The notes under the pieces were generated by a model. That model worked only from the letters and a program-made list of their open reading frames with translations, was not told the DNA's origin and did not search any database. Below, in pieces: positions 17,461 to 26,001 of a stretch of DNA of 49,770 nucleotides. The position numbers were made by a program, and so were the translations under genes. Location: NCBI GenBank assembly GCA_937898525.1, contig CALCBC010000080.1:1-49770 (forward strand), given 5' to 3'. Position 1 is the stretch's first letter, and each line of letters begins with the position of its first letter. Origin of the DNA: an uncultured Sphingomonadales bacterium. GTDB taxonomy: Bacteria > Pseudomonadota > Alphaproteobacteria > Sphingomonadales > Sphingomonadaceae.

Positions 17461-19047
17461 CTAGGCCCCCCGCAGGCCCGCGAGAACCTGCCGGAGCCCC
17501 CTTGCCGACGGCACGTCACCGTCGCTGGAGCGCCAGGCGACGAAGCCGTCGGGCCTCGCGAGCAGAGCACCGGCCTCGCCGAAGCCGAAGCGGTCGAGCG
17601 CCGCGGCCGGCAGCACGGCGCTGTCGAGGCCCTCGCCGGTGGCCGCCTCGATCCAGCCCGAACCCGCCGGCCCGGCAAGCAGAGCGAAGCGGCGCCTCGC
17701 GCAGTCGATCGACGAACGGCCGTCGGCGAGCCAGGCGTGGGGGACGCGACTTCCCGGCCGGCCGCGCGTCGCGTCGGGGTGTACGCAGGCCGGCTCGCCT
17801 TCGCCGCGGCCGCCGATCACGGCGGACGAGCCGTAGAACTGGCCGAGCTCCATCGTCAGCTCGTCACGCTGCTCGGGCGTCGCCGCGACGACTTCCTCGG
17901 GGACCACCCGTCGGACGTAGCGCGTCCAGGCCTGCTCGACCATCAGCCGGCCGACCGGGAGGCGTTCGGCTTCGTAGCTGTCGAGCAGCGCCTCGCCGGC
18001 CTCGCCCCGGAGCACCGCAGCGAGCTTCCAGGCGAGGTTGGCCGCGTCCTGAACGCCCGTGTTGCCTCCGAACCCACCGGTCGGCGGCACGACATGGGCG
18101 GCATCTCCGGCGAGGAACACGCGCCCGCGGCGATAGGCATTCGCGCATTCGGCGACGGCTTTCCAGGTGGCGACGTCGTCGATCGCGACAGCGAGGTCCG
18201 GCACGCCGACCGCCGAGCGCACGAGCGCCGCGCAGCGTTCGGGCGAGGCATCGGCAGCGACGGTCTTGGCGCCGGGCAGCGAGAGGTCGCCGAGCGTGTT
18301 GACCGCGAGGAAGCCGCGCGTACCGCCGGCCTCGAAGCGGAAGAACCCGCGCAGGTCGGGATTGCTCACGTAGACGACGCCGAGCTGGCGTCCTTCGACC
18401 CACGGGCGGCAATCGGCGCGGAAGTAGATCGTCAGGCTGTCGGACAGCCAGCCCGGTCCTTCCATGCCGATGCCGAGCGCCTCGCGCACGGGGCTGCGGT
18501 TGCCGTCGGCGGCGATCATCCAGCGGGCGCGGACCGGGCGCGTCTCGCCGCTGTCGAGGTCGCGGACCTCGGCCAGCACGTGGTCGGCGTGCTGCTCGAA
18601 ACCGATGAGCTCGGTGCGGTAGTGCAGGTCCGCGCCGAGCTCCCTGGTGCGCCGGTAAAGCAGCGGTTCGAGGCTCTGCTGGGTGATGAAGAAGCGCCGG
18701 CACGGGCTGTGGGTTTCGAGCCCGGCGTTGATGTCGGGCACGAAGAACGCGAGCTCGCGGCCGGCGAGCGATTCGACGAGGTTGATCCCGCCGTCGGGGC
18801 CGAACTGCGCGCGGCTCGTCTCGAGGATCGCCGGCTCGAGGCCGATCCGGCGGTAGGCCTCCATCGTGCCGACGTGGAAATAGCCCGCGCGCGGGTGGAT
18901 CGAGGTGCCGGCATGCTTCTCGATCACGGTCGCGCGCACGCCGTGATGGCCGAGGAACGCCGCCGCCGACAGCCCGACGAGGCTTCCGCCGACGATCAGC
19001 ACGTCGCAGGTCCGGACGTCCCCCACGGCCGTCTCCTCTCCCGCCAT
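17461..19047 (-). CDS. FAD-dependent aromatic monooxygenase
   Basis: A 528-residue class A flavoprotein monooxygenase of the PheA/TfdB (FAD_binding_3) type. It has an N-terminal Rossmann segment VLIVGGSLVGLSAAAFL, a mid-protein DG-type motif WMIAADGNRSPVRE, and the ribityl-binding motif GRVFLAGDAAHVVPPTGGFG. A C-terminal thioredoxin-like region of the phenol-hydroxylase type is suggested by length and by WIEAATGEGLD. ATG 19047 (MAGEETAVGDV) is preferred over an in-frame ATG at 19086. Likely hydroxylates a phenolic or polyketide-like substrate; the neighbours give no pathway clue. Confidence 0.87.
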   Translation of the reverse strand: MAGEETAVGDVRTCDVLIVGGSLVGLSAAAFLGHHGVRATVIEKHAGTSIHPRAGYFHVGTMEAYRRIGLEPAILETSRAQFGPDGGINLVESLAGRELAFFVPDINAGLETHSPCRRFFITQQSLEPLLYRRTRELGADLHYRTELIGFEQHADHVLAEVRDLDSGETRPVRARWMIAADGNRSPVREALGIGMEGPGWLSDSLTIYFRADCRPWVEGRQLGVVYVSNPDLRGFFRFEAGGTRGFLAVNTLGDLSLPGAKTVAADASPERCAALVRSAVGVPDLAVAIDDVATWKAVAECANAYRRGRVFLAGDAAHVVPPTGGFGGNTGVQDAANLAWKLAAVLRGEAGEALLDSYEAERLPVGRLMVEQAWTRYVRRVVPEEVVAATPEQRDELTMELGQFYGSSAVIGGRGEGEPACVHPDATRGRPGSRVPHAWLADGRSSIDCARRRFALLAGPAGSGWIEAATGEGLDSAVLPAAALDRFGFGEAGALLARPDGFVAWRSSDGDVPSARGLRQVLAGLRGA

Positions 19048-19178
19048 GCATCCTAGGCCGATCGCCGCGGCAGGCAAGGCCAGCACCCTTTCCCCCTTGC
19101 CGCGGCGGCGGGCGAACGGCAGGACATCCGCATGAATCCTCTCCCGACCGGCCCCGGCCCGCGAGCAGGCGTGTCCTG

Positions 19179-21020
19179 ATGGATTTTCACGCCGGAATCG
19201 GGCTCGGCCACATCATCGTGCTGCTTGCAGCGGCGGTCGTGGCGGTGCCCTTGTTCAGGCGGCTCGGGCTCGGCTCGATCCTTGGCTATCTCGCGGCGGG
19301 GCTGCTGGTCGGGCCCTCGGCCCTGGGCCTGTTCGACGATCCGGAAGCGCTGCTCCAGGTGGCCGAGCTCGGCGTGGTGATGTTCCTGTTCATCATCGGG
19401 CTCGAGATGCGCCCGCGCAAGCTGTGGGCGTTGCGCAAGGCGATCTTCGGGCTCGGCGCGGCACAAGTCCTGACCTGTGGCACGCTGCTGACCTTGCTCG
19501 GCGTTGCCGCTGGATTGCCGTGGGCGGCTGCCGCGGCGGGTGCGATGGGCTTCGTGATGTCCTCGACCGCGGTGATCGTGCAGCTGCTCGAGGAGGACGG
19601 CGAGACCGGGACGCCCGCCGGACAGCGGGCGATCGCGATCCTGCTGTTCGAGGACCTGGCGATCGTCCCGTTGCTGGCGCTGGTCGCGCTGTGGGCCGCG
19701 CTGAACGGGGTCGGTGGCGAGGCTGCGCCGCCGGTCTGGCAAAGCGTGCTTCTCGGCCTCGGTGCGATCGTCGCGGTGATCGCCGCCGGTCGCTGGCTGC
19801 TCGACCCGATGTTCCGGGTGCTTGCCAAGACCGGGGCGCGTGAGGTGCTGACCGCGGCCGCGCTGCTGGTCGTGCTCGGCACGGCGCTGTTCATGCAGGG
19901 CGCAGGCCTGTCGATGGCGATGGGCGCGTTCCTTGCCGGAGTGCTGCTGTCCGAATCGACTTTCCGCCATCAGCTCGAAGCCGACATCGAGCCGTTCCGC
20001 GGCATCCTGCTCGGACTGTTCTTCCTGAGCGTCGGAATGTCGCTCGATCTCGCGGTGGTGGTCGCGGAGTGGCCACTGGTGCTTTCCGGCGTGGCCGCCT
20101 TCATGGCGATCAAGGCGGCTGGAATCTACACGGTCGCGCGCGCCTTCGGCAGCCCGCACCGCGAGGCCATCCGCCGCGCAGCCCTGTTCGCTCAAGGCGG
20201 CGAGTTCGCCTTCGTCCTCTACGCCGCGGCGCTCGCCGTCGGCCTGTTCGATCCGCGCATCGGCACGACGATGACTGCGATCGTCATCCTGTCGATGGCG
20301 CTGACGCCGCTTGTGCTGCTTGCACTCCGCAAGCTGCAACGCGACGAGCCGCCTTCGCTCGAAGGCATCGAGGTCGCAGACGGGTTGCGCGCGCGGGTGC
20401 TGTTCATCGGCTTCGGGCGCTTCTCGCAGGTCGTCAGCCAGTCGCTGCTCGCGCGCGACGTCGAGCTGTCGCTGATCGAGACCGACGTCGACATGATCCG
20501 TGCTGCCGGCGAGTTCGGCTTCAAGGTCTATTACGGCGACGGCACCCGGCTCGACGTGCTGCGCGCCTCGGGTGCCGACCGGGCCGAGGCGATCCTGGTC
20601 TGCGTCGACAAGCCCGAGGTCGCCGACCGTATCGTCGAGCTGTGCAAGGCCGAGTTCCCGCTCGCCAAGCTCTATGTCCGGGCCTACGACCGCGGCCACG
20701 TGCTGCGGCTGGTCAAGGCGGGCGTCGACTACCAGATTCGCGAGCTGTTCGAATCCGCGATGGTCTTCGGGCGCGAGGTGCTGGTCGGCCTCGGTTTCGA
20801 GGAATCGGAAGCCGACGAGGCGATCGCCGACGTCCGCCGGCGCGATGCGGAGCGGCTCGACCTGCAGATCGCCGGAGGCATCACTGCCGGCCGCTACCTG
20901 ATGCGCGGCAACCTGCAGACCCCGCAGCCCGAGCCGCTGGTGCGTCCGCGCCAACCGGGCAAGGTCATGGACGAGGGAGCGGCCCCCGATCGGGAGCAGA
21001 CCGACGACGCCGGCGCCTAG
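19179..21020 (+). CDS. CPA2-family cation:proton antiporter with RCK domain (KefB/KefC-like)
   Basis: A 613-residue antiporter. The N-terminal ~380 residues form about 12 helices beginning LGHIIVLLAAAVVAVPLF, with MFLFIIGLEMRPRKLW, MSSTAVIVQLLEE and AILLFEDLAIVPLLAL. The C-terminal RCK/TrkA-N domain is seen as VLFIGFGRFSQVVSQSLL, then ETDVDMIRAAG and YYGDGTRLDVLRASGADRAE. This is the KefB/KefC architecture, K+/H+ exchange gated by nucleotide or glutathione. No KefF/KefG ancillary flavoprotein gene is adjacent. Confidence 0.92.
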   Translation: MDFHAGIGLGHIIVLLAAAVVAVPLFRRLGLGSILGYLAAGLLVGPSALGLFDDPEALLQVAELGVVMFLFIIGLEMRPRKLWALRKAIFGLGAAQVLTCGTLLTLLGVAAGLPWAAAAAGAMGFVMSSTAVIVQLLEEDGETGTPAGQRAIAILLFEDLAIVPLLALVALWAALNGVGGEAAPPVWQSVLLGLGAIVAVIAAGRWLLDPMFRVLAKTGAREVLTAAALLVVLGTALFMQGAGLSMAMGAFLAGVLLSESTFRHQLEADIEPFRGILLGLFFLSVGMSLDLAVVVAEWPLVLSGVAAFMAIKAAGIYTVARAFGSPHREAIRRAALFAQGGEFAFVLYAAALAVGLFDPRIGTTMTAIVILSMALTPLVLLALRKLQRDEPPSLEGIEVADGLRARVLFIGFGRFSQVVSQSLLARDVELSLIETDVDMIRAAGEFGFKVYYGDGTRLDVLRASGADRAEAILVCVDKPEVADRIVELCKAEFPLAKLYVRAYDRGHVLRLVKAGVDYQIRELFESAMVFGREVLVGLGFEESEADEAIADVRRRDAERLDLQIAGGITAGRYLMRGNLQTPQPEPLVRPRQPGKVMDEGAAPDREQTDDAGA

Positions 21021-21104
21021 CCCGCGGCCTTCGAGCGTCGCGCGGGGCCTGTTCCGCAATTCGCTGCTGGACGCCGGCGTCCAACTGCGCGAACGGGGGG
21101 ACTC

Positions 21105-21455
21105 ATGACGGCTTTCCTGTTCGAACTCGCCTCGCGCTATTCGGCGTTCAAACGCAGTCTGAGTGCCCTGACCGGCGCGCAGGAGGACCTGCTGCACGTC
21201 CACGCGGGCCTGCTGATCTTCGTGCTCGCCTCGCTTGTGCTGCGCCGCAAGATGCGTTCGCCGCTACCGCTCTCGGTCGTGGCGTTCTTCGCCGTCGCCA
21301 ACGAGGTGCTCGACCGGATCGTCGGCCCGCCGATCAGGCCGATGGAACCCTGGGTGGACATCGCCAATACGATCTTCTGGCCGGCCGTCCTGTTCGTGCT
21401 TGCCCGCCGTTGGCGCGATGCCCCGCCCGCCGATCACCCGATCGACAGCTCGTAG
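21105..21455 (+). CDS. VanZ-like small membrane protein
   Basis: A 116-residue protein with about three hydrophobic segments: residues 35-47 (HAGLLIFVLASLV), 55-70 (LPLSVVAFFAVANEVL), and 88-100 (IANTIFWPAVLFV). The segment QEDLLHVHAGLLIF followed by ANEVLDRIVG resembles VanZ-like proteins, but the match is loose. Its 3' end overlaps the convergent GNAT gene by 22 bp. Function unknown. Confidence 0.65.
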   Translation: MTAFLFELASRYSAFKRSLSALTGAQEDLLHVHAGLLIFVLASLVLRRKMRSPLPLSVVAFFAVANEVLDRIVGPPIRPMEPWVDIANTIFWPAVLFVLARRWRDAPPADHPIDSS

Positions 21456-21955
21456 AGGAATTCATCGTCGCGTTGGTTGCCGACCCAAAAGCCGATGTCG
21501 GCGACATGGGCGAAGCCGTAGCGCTGGTAGAACCGTTGCGCGCCGAAGTTCTCGCTGAACACCGACAGCTGGATCGCGTCGGCGCCCCAGGCGCGCGCCT
21601 CGGCGATGACCCAGTCCATCAGTTTCGCGCCGAGGCCGTGGCCCGACAGTCCGGGAGCGCAATAGAGCTGGCTCAGGAACACCGGGCGCTCGGGCCGGGG
21701 TTCGGGGCGCTCGTCGAACGACTGGCCGAACACGATCAGCGCGTAGGCCGCCAGTGCGCCGTCGAGCTCGGCGAGCTGCACGCGCTTGGCGGGATTGGCG
21801 AGCGCCTTGCGATAGGCGTCCTCGGTGCGCCACTCATCGAGGAAGGCGGACAGGTCCTCGGTCTTGTAGAGGTGCCCGAACGCCGCGACGAAGCTGTCGC
21901 GCGCGAGCGCGGCGAGCGCGGGCACGTCGGCCTCGGTGGCGGGCCGCAGGATCAA
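21434..21955 (-). CDS. GNAT-family N-acetyltransferase
   Basis: A 173-residue GNAT enzyme starting ILRPATEADVPALAALARDS, with acetyl-CoA loop CAPGLSGHGLGAKLMDWVI and C-terminal SENFGAQRFYQRYGF. The start is a TTG that overlaps the stop of the preceding gene (TTGA, 21952-21955), implying translational coupling. A long open frame upstream to 22558 is only the antisense-frame continuation through the neighbouring GNAT gene. Confidence 0.87.
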   Translation of the reverse strand: MILRPATEADVPALAALARDSFVAAFGHLYKTEDLSAFLDEWRTEDAYRKALANPAKRVQLAELDGALAAYALIVFGQSFDERPEPRPERPVFLSQLYCAPGLSGHGLGAKLMDWVIAEARAWGADAIQLSVFSENFGAQRFYQRYGFAHVADIGFWVGNQRDDEFLYELSIG

Positions 21956-22437
21956 AGCGTCCGGTCCATGCAGACCGAGAACGCGTCGGACACGTAGTCG
22001 CCGAACGGCGGACACTCGGCGAAACCGTAGCTCTCGTAGAGCCTGCGCGCCGGCAGGAACGGCTCCGGACGGCCGGTCTCGAGCCCGAGCCAGGCGTAGC
22101 CGCGCACCCGCGCTTCGCCGATCAGGTGCTCGAGCATCGCCTTGCCTGCGCCCTTGCCGCGATAGGCGGGTGCGGCGCGCATCGACTTGAGCTCGCCGCG
22201 GCGGTCGCCGAGCTCCTTGAGTGCGCCCACCGCCGCGAGGGTGTCGCCGTCCCAGGCCGAATAGAACGTCACGTCGGGGGCGCGCAGCCGCTCGATGGGC
22301 ATCGCGTGGACTTTGCAGGGCGGCGACCACTGGTGCATTTCGTCGAGGTGCAGCTCGAGCAGCGCTGCCACTGCGGGCCCGGAGAGGTCGTCCTCGACGA
22401 TGCGATAGCGCTGTGGGCGATAGGTGGTCACGGCCAT
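21952..22437 (-). CDS. GNAT-family N-acetyltransferase
   Basis: A 161-residue GNAT protein. The segment DLSGPAVAALLELHLDEM precedes a SPPCKVHAMPIERL insertion. The acetyl-CoA loop is RAAPAYRGKGAGKAMLEHL, and PARRLYESYGFAECPPFGDY is near the end. This layout matches the YsnE-like GNAT subgroup. It is the first gene of a coupled pair with the next GNAT. Substrates are not predictable. Confidence 0.87.
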   Translation of the reverse strand: MAVTTYRPQRYRIVEDDLSGPAVAALLELHLDEMHQWSPPCKVHAMPIERLRAPDVTFYSAWDGDTLAAVGALKELGDRRGELKSMRAAPAYRGKGAGKAMLEHLIGEARVRGYAWLGLETGRPEPFLPARRLYESYGFAECPPFGDYVSDAFSVCMDRTL

Positions 22438-22457
22438 GCTGTGCTACGTCGGCGGGC

Positions 22458-23465
22458 ATGCTGACAAGATGGATCGTGCCGGTTCTCGCCCTCGCGCTCG
22501 GCGCCTGGGCGGCGACGGGGCGCGCGCAGGAGACGACGATGGGCTGGAGCCTCGCCATTCACGGCGGCGCCGGGACGATGGACCGGGCGCGGATGAGCGC
22601 CGAGCAGCAAGCCGAGTACGAGGCCGCGCTCGGCGCCGCGCTCGATGCCGGAGCCCAGGTGCTGGCTGAAGGCGGCAGTGCGCTCGACGCGGTCGAGGCG
22701 GCGGTGGTCGTGCTCGAGGACGATCCGCGCTTCAACGCGGGACGCGGCGCGGTGTTCACCTACCACGGCACCAACGAGCTCGACGCCTCGATCATGGACG
22801 GCCGCACTCGCGCCGCGGGCGCGGTCACCGGCGTGAGCCGCGCGCGCAACCCGGTGCGGCTCGCACGCAAGGTCATGGAGGACAGCCCGCACGTGTTCCT
22901 GAGTGGCGCCGGAGCCGAGGACTTCGCTCGCGACAAGGGGCTCGAGCTGGTCGCGCCTGACTGGTTCTCGACGCCCGAACGCTGGCGGCAGCTGCAGGAG
23001 CTCAAGACGCGCGACGTCGGCTGGTTCGACGTCGATCTCAAGTACGGCACCGTCGGCGCCGTGGCGGTCGACGGCCAGGGCCACGTCGCCGCGGCGACCT
23101 CGACCGGCGGCCTCACAGGCAAGCGCTGGGGGCGGATCGGCGATTCGCCGGTGATCGGCGCCGGCACTTACGCCGACGACCGGGCCTGCGCGGTCTCGGC
23201 CACCGGGACCGGGGAGTTCTTCATCCGCGCCGGGGCCGCGCACGAAATCTGCGCGCGGATGCGCCTGCTCGGCGAGAGCGCGCAGCAGGCGGCCGACACG
23301 GTGATCGCCGAGATCGGCGTGCTCGGCGGCGACGGTGGCGTGATCGTTGCCGCGCCGGACGGGGCCACGGTGTTCGCGTTCAACACACCGGGGATGTATC
23401 GCGGGCGGGCGGACAGCAGCGGGGCGCGCGAGGTGGCGATCTTCGCGGCGGACCCGCAAGAGTGA
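22458..23465 (+). CDS. Isoaspartyl peptidase / plant-type L-asparaginase
   Basis: A 335-residue Ntn-hydrolase with signal peptide (VPVLALALGAWAATGRAQ), so probably periplasmic. SLAIHGGAGTMDRA is the family's N-terminal signature. NAGRGAVFTYHGTNELDASI and MDGRTRAAGAV follow. The autocleavage site is in DLKYGTVGAVAVD, where the Thr becomes the catalytic N-terminal residue. STGGLTGKRWGRIGDSPVIG and ATGTGEFFIRAGAAHEI complete the active site. It would hydrolyse isoaspartyl dipeptides or asparagine. The stop overlaps the PAP2 gene start (GTGA). Confidence 0.93.
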   Translation: MLTRWIVPVLALALGAWAATGRAQETTMGWSLAIHGGAGTMDRARMSAEQQAEYEAALGAALDAGAQVLAEGGSALDAVEAAVVVLEDDPRFNAGRGAVFTYHGTNELDASIMDGRTRAAGAVTGVSRARNPVRLARKVMEDSPHVFLSGAGAEDFARDKGLELVAPDWFSTPERWRQLQELKTRDVGWFDVDLKYGTVGAVAVDGQGHVAAATSTGGLTGKRWGRIGDSPVIGAGTYADDRACAVSATGTGEFFIRAGAAHEICARMRLLGESAQQAADTVIAEIGVLGGDGGVIVAAPDGATVFAFNTPGMYRGRADSSGAREVAIFAADPQE

Positions 23466-24010
23466 GCCTGCGCGGCCGCTGCGCGCTGCTACTGGCGCCC
23501 GCGGCGCTCGCTGCCGCCCAGCCGGCGCAAGCCGACGAACGCGACTGGGGACTGGCGAGCGACCTCGCCGTGGGCACGCTGGTCGCCTGGTCGGTCGCGG
23601 TGCCGCTGGCCCAGGGCGACGAGAACGGCGCGCTGCAGGCGGGAATCTCGATCGCATCGGCGCAGGGCGTGTCGCAGCTGCTCAAGCACCTGGTCGACGC
23701 CGAGCGGCCTGACGGCAGCAATCGCCGCAGCTTTCCCTCGGCGCATTCGGCTACCGCGTTTGCCGCGGCGAGCAGCATCTACCGCCGACGCGGTCCCGGT
23801 GAAGGCGTGCCGGCCCTGGCGCTCGCCGGGTTCACCGGGCTCAGCCGGGTCGAGGCGCGCAAGCACCACTGGCGCGACGTGCTTGCGGGCGCGGCGATCG
23901 GCGGGGTCTCCGGGGTGCTGTTCGCCGACCGCCATCCCGACCGGCGCGCGACGATCGCGGTGTGGGGCGACACCGGTGGCGGCGGGATGAGCTTTGCGAT
24001 GACGTTCTAG
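23462..24010 (+). CDS. PAP2-family phosphatase, exported
   Basis: A 182-residue PAP2 protein with an N-terminal hydrophobic signal (ALLLAPAALAAAQPAQA). The three phosphatase motifs are present: KHLVDAERP, PSAHSATAFAAA (canonical PSGHS), and SRVEARKHHWRDVLAG. It probably dephosphorylates lipid or undecaprenyl pyrophosphate in the periplasm. GTG start at 23462 overlapping the preceding stop. It is convergent with the RDD gene. Confidence 0.88.
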   Translation: MSLRGRCALLLAPAALAAAQPAQADERDWGLASDLAVGTLVAWSVAVPLAQGDENGALQAGISIASAQGVSQLLKHLVDAERPDGSNRRSFPSAHSATAFAAASSIYRRRGPGEGVPALALAGFTGLSRVEARKHHWRDVLAGAAIGGVSGVLFADRHPDRRATIAVWGDTGGGGMSFAMTF

Positions 24011-24019
24011 CGCCCGCCG

Positions 24020-24913
24020 CTAGCCCTGCGCGTCGTACTTGTCCCTCTTGCGCTTGCCGAAGCGCATGTTCTGCTCGAGCCGCGCCCGCAGGGCGGCGTA
24101 GAAGGCCTCGAGGAACGCGCGGTCGTCGCCGGTCCCGGGTTCCCAGCCGATCTTGCGGCAGATCGCCTCGACCACCTGGCGTTGCGCCACGCGGTTGTTC
24201 TGGCGGAGCACGCCTTCGAGCACCTGCAGCTCGTGCTCGCCATAGACCGACAGCTCGGCCTCGCCGAAGCGATAGGTCGCGGTGCGGTCGGGCGCGATCG
24301 ACATCGCCTGCGCCAGCTTGTGCCGCGGCGTTTCGACCACCCACGTTCCGGCGACGAGGTCGCCTGCGCGCAGGTTGTCGCGGTTGAAGCACGGGAAGAG
24401 CACGAAGACCATGAGCCAGGCGGAGGCGGCGAGGCCGGCCACGCCGAAGTCCGATCCCATGCCCGAGAGCAGGAACATCGTCGGGATGAACACTTCGACG
24501 TCGCGCATCAGGTTTCGGGCGATGATCGCCTCGGCGGTCAGGCGGCCCTCGCCGCGGGCGGCGACACGAATGCCCAGGGCCCGCTTCCCCGGTGTGGCCC
24601 CGCGCGGTCCGAGCTCGAAGGCCAGGAAGTAGCCGTAGCGGGTCAGGAACACGAGCAGGATCATCACCACCGCGATGAACTCCAGCGCGGGGATGCGTTC
24701 CGCATTGGCCAGGTCGAACACCCCGAGGCCCATCGCCAGCAACAGGAAGAACAGCACCGTGAAGCCGACGAAGATCAGCGTCAGGTCGAGGATCAGCGCC
24801 CCCGCGCGCGCTCCGCGGCTGGCGACGGTGAACGGCAGCGCCAGCCCTTCGGGCGTGACGAGCTCGCGCCGCCGGGCGGCGACCGCGCTCTGCGGGGCGA
24901 TCGCGGCGGTCAT
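24020..24913 (-). CDS. RDD-family membrane protein
   Basis: A 297-residue protein with an RDD domain at about residues 25-150. It has RGARAGALILDLTLIFVGF, helices to ILLVFLTRYGYFLAFELG, then GATPGKRALGIRVAARGEGR, the RDD signature region, and ARNLMRDVEVF. The C-terminal ~110 residues are soluble, rich in charged residues, and include FGEAELSVYGEHELQVLE. Last gene of the MoxR operon; its ATG overlaps the SpoIIM stop (ATGA). Function unknown. Confidence 0.88.
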   Translation of the reverse strand: MTAAIAPQSAVAARRRELVTPEGLALPFTVASRGARAGALILDLTLIFVGFTVLFFLLLAMGLGVFDLANAERIPALEFIAVVMILLVFLTRYGYFLAFELGPRGATPGKRALGIRVAARGEGRLTAEAIIARNLMRDVEVFIPTMFLLSGMGSDFGVAGLAASAWLMVFVLFPCFNRDNLRAGDLVAGTWVVETPRHKLAQAMSIAPDRTATYRFGEAELSVYGEHELQVLEGVLRQNNRVAQRQVVEAICRKIGWEPGTGDDRAFLEAFYAALRARLEQNMRFGKRKRDKYDAQG

Positions 24914-25959
24914 GTCTCGTGCGGCGCGGGCCGGGCGCGCCCGAGCAGGAAATAGGCGATCCAGAACACCAGCATGGTCCCGCCGACCGCGCCGCGGGCA
25001 AGCGGCTCCTCGATCAGCTGGCGGCCGTAGCCTTCGAGCAGCCCGGCGACGATCAGCATGAGCACCGCGCCGACCATGACCTGCGCGGTCAGCCGCCCGG
25101 CCTCCGAAGCCGCGGCGAGGACCGCGCGCTCGCCGGGGAAGGCCATGCTGCGCCCGATGTGGATCCCCGCCGCGCCGCCGAGCAGGATCGCGCCGAACTC
25201 GGTGGTGCCGTGGATCGACAGCCAGGCGGCGAACTCCCAGCCGAGCCCGGCCTCGGCGAACACCCACAGCATCGCCCCGAGCATCGCCGTGTTGTGGATC
25301 AGCAGCAGCAGCGTCGGGATGCCGAAGGCGAAACCGAGCGCGAAGGCCATGATCGTCACGCCCGAATTGTTCGAGAACAGGTAGGCGGCGAACACGGTCA
25401 GCCCCTCGCCGCTCGCGGTACCCTTGAGCGTCTCTGCGAGCGCCTCGCGCCCCGCGCCGGGCGTGCGGCCCTGGGCCGCCTCTCCGACCAGCGCGTAGTA
25501 CCACTCGGGGTCGCGCGCGACGAGCAGCCAGCCGGCCAGGGTGCCTGCGACCATCACGGCCGCGGCAATGCACAGGTCGAGCCACAGCGTGCGCACCGCC
25601 GCGCTCCACCCGCCGGTGAGGAAGCGCCGCAACCAGGCGCCGAACGAGGTGCGCGGACCGTAGACCTGGAACCAGGCCCGCCGGACCAGCCCCTCGAGGT
25701 AGGCCAGCGTCGCCGCATCGAGCGAGGTCTCGCGCGCGACAGCAAGGCTCGAGACCGCCTGCCGGTAGAGCACCGGAAGCGCCAGCAGGTCGTCGTCGGA
25801 GATCCGCCGCAGCCGGTTCCGCTCGAGCGCCTCGACGATTGCCTCGAGCCGGCGCCAGTCGGTCTCCCGTTCGAGCCGGAAGCGATCCGACCGCAGCGAG
25901 GCCGCCTCGACGTCGGGCGGTGCCTCGATCTCGGCCTTGCGGAACAGCGCGAGAGCCAT
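24910..25959 (-). CDS. Stage II sporulation protein M-like (SpoIIM/DUF95) membrane protein
   Basis: A 349-residue protein. The first ~115 residues are soluble and helical. Hydrophobic segments follow near 127-147, 195-215, 220-240, 255-275 and 315-340. NNSGVTIMAFALGFAFGIPT and HGTTEFGAILLGGAAGIHIG are hallmarks of the SpoIIM family. This organism group does not sporulate; the name reflects homology only. It sits between the DUF58 and RDD genes, a recurrent arrangement in MoxR clusters. Confidence 0.88.
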   Translation of the reverse strand: MALALFRKAEIEAPPDVEAASLRSDRFRLERETDWRRLEAIVEALERNRLRRISDDDLLALPVLYRQAVSSLAVARETSLDAATLAYLEGLVRRAWFQVYGPRTSFGAWLRRFLTGGWSAAVRTLWLDLCIAAAVMVAGTLAGWLLVARDPEWYYALVGEAAQGRTPGAGREALAETLKGTASGEGLTVFAAYLFSNNSGVTIMAFALGFAFGIPTLLLLIHNTAMLGAMLWVFAEAGLGWEFAAWLSIHGTTEFGAILLGGAAGIHIGRSMAFPGERAVLAAASEAGRLTAQVMVGAVLMLIVAGLLEGYGRQLIEEPLARGAVGGTMLVFWIAYFLLGRARPAPHET

Positions 25960-26001
25960 CTCAGCAAAGCCTCCGGGGTTGCTCGGACGTCCGCACCTGT
26001 C

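Noticed and set aside
21434..22558. Apparent fusion of two acetyltransferases in one frame
   Set aside because: The N-terminal part is an out-of-frame reading of the neighbouring GNAT gene; the real start is the TTG at 21955.
24910..25959. Sporulation function suggested by SpoIIM homology
   Set aside because: No other sporulation genes and the organism type does not sporulate; the family is broad.
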